Source: Sphingobacterium litopenaei (GTDB lineage Bacteria > Bacteroidota > Bacteroidia > Sphingobacteriales > Sphingobacteriaceae). From it: a stretch of DNA of 40,125 nucleotides. The translations under genes and the position numbers were made by a program. Of this stretch, positions 40,075-40,125 are shown one piece after another (positions within the stretch are counted from its first letter, which is position 1; each line of letters opens with the position of its first letter). The notes under the pieces are model-generated. The model saw only the letters and a list, made by a program, of their open reading frames with translations. It had not been told where the DNA came from and searched no databases. Where the stretch lies: contig NZ_JACOIJ010000030.1 in NCBI RefSeq assembly GCF_014692495.1, forward strand, positions 1 through 40,125. Reading direction: 5' to 3'.

Positions 40075-40125
40075 CGCCGAAGGCTTTCATTCTCTCACCA
40101 AATTTAAGGTGGAGTTGTTGCATTG
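40064..40125 (-). CDS. 3' end of an unrecognised gene, cut by the window edge
   Basis: The minus-strand frame is open from the window edge and reads MQQLHLKFGERMKAFGGSK before a TAG at 40064-40066. Only 20 codons are visible, so the family cannot be told. The stop codon lies inside the right arm of the 47-nt hairpin. A different minus frame also passes through and ends at a TGA slightly earlier, so the reading frame itself is not proven. Confidence 0.3.
   Translation of the reverse strand, partial: MQQLHLKFGERMKAFGGSK

Noticed and set aside
1..40125. CRISPR arrays, prophage genes, complete insertion sequences, rRNA genes
   Set aside because: No regularly spaced direct repeats, phage structural genes, full transposases or rRNA segments were seen.

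Overview
The window is 40 kb of AT-rich DNA from a Bacteroidota chromosome, most likely Sphingobacteriaceae (Sphingobacterium/Pedobacter-like). Support for this: tRNA genes preceded by a textbook Bacteroidota promoter (TTTG, 19 nt, TATATTTG), few Shine-Dalgarno sites, and gene families typical of the group (fused OtsA-OtsB trehalose synthase, FAD/Rieske oxidoreductase, DUF4142, YeeE/YedE pair with persulfide dioxygenase). This placement is by gene content only; no search was run.

Layout. (1) 1-2.9 kb: small stress-type genes (acidic protein, CinA-like amidohydrolase, lipoprotein, a frameshifted DUF4142 gene, hydrophilic protein) and an ECF sigma factor. (2) 3-10.6 kb: a heptose/glycan locus. 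A minus-strand operon encodes a glycosyltransferase, a GT4-GmhA fusion, GmhB, HldE and a GT9 heptosyltransferase; a lipoprotein and a second GT9 converge on it. It covers every step from sedoheptulose-7-phosphate to an ADP-heptose except the HldD epimerase. (3) 10.8-15.6 kb: an MFS transporter, a phytochrome-like histidine kinase that appears unable to bind bilin through the usual Cys, and a divergent NarL-type response regulator. (4) 15.6-32.1 kb: an osmotic/oxidative/desiccation-type stress region with a broken Mn-catalase, zinc alcohol dehydrogenase, small conserved unknowns, GT4 plus toroid-type glycosidase-like protein, SDR, a large toroid-like protein, GH15, OtsAB and an FAD/Rieske oxidoreductase. 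(5) 32.1-32.8 kb: a decayed spot with a YCII-domain pseudogene cut by an IS remnant, then tRNA-Gly(GCC) and tRNA-Leu(TAA). (6) 32.9-35 kb: M3 peptidase. (7) 35.2-39.1 kb: a compact sulfur operon (two YeeE/YedE proteins, TauE, persulfide dioxygenase-rhodanese, Crp/Fnr regulator) behind a perfect 20-bp palindrome placed like an activator site. (8) 39.1-40.1 kb: RlmH, a 40-residue membrane protein, a 47-nt perfect hairpin and the 3' end of an unknown gene.

The most interesting signals are a bipartite motif (TAAnnnCn, 12-13 nt, TAWTACnn) upstream of five plus-strand genes or gene sets, one of them next to the ECF sigma gene; the GT4-GmhA fusion in a heptose operon; the sulfur operon with its palindrome and a Cys-rich Crp/Fnr protein; the phytochrome-like kinase without its chromophore Cys; and three genes broken by single small indels in short A/T tracts.
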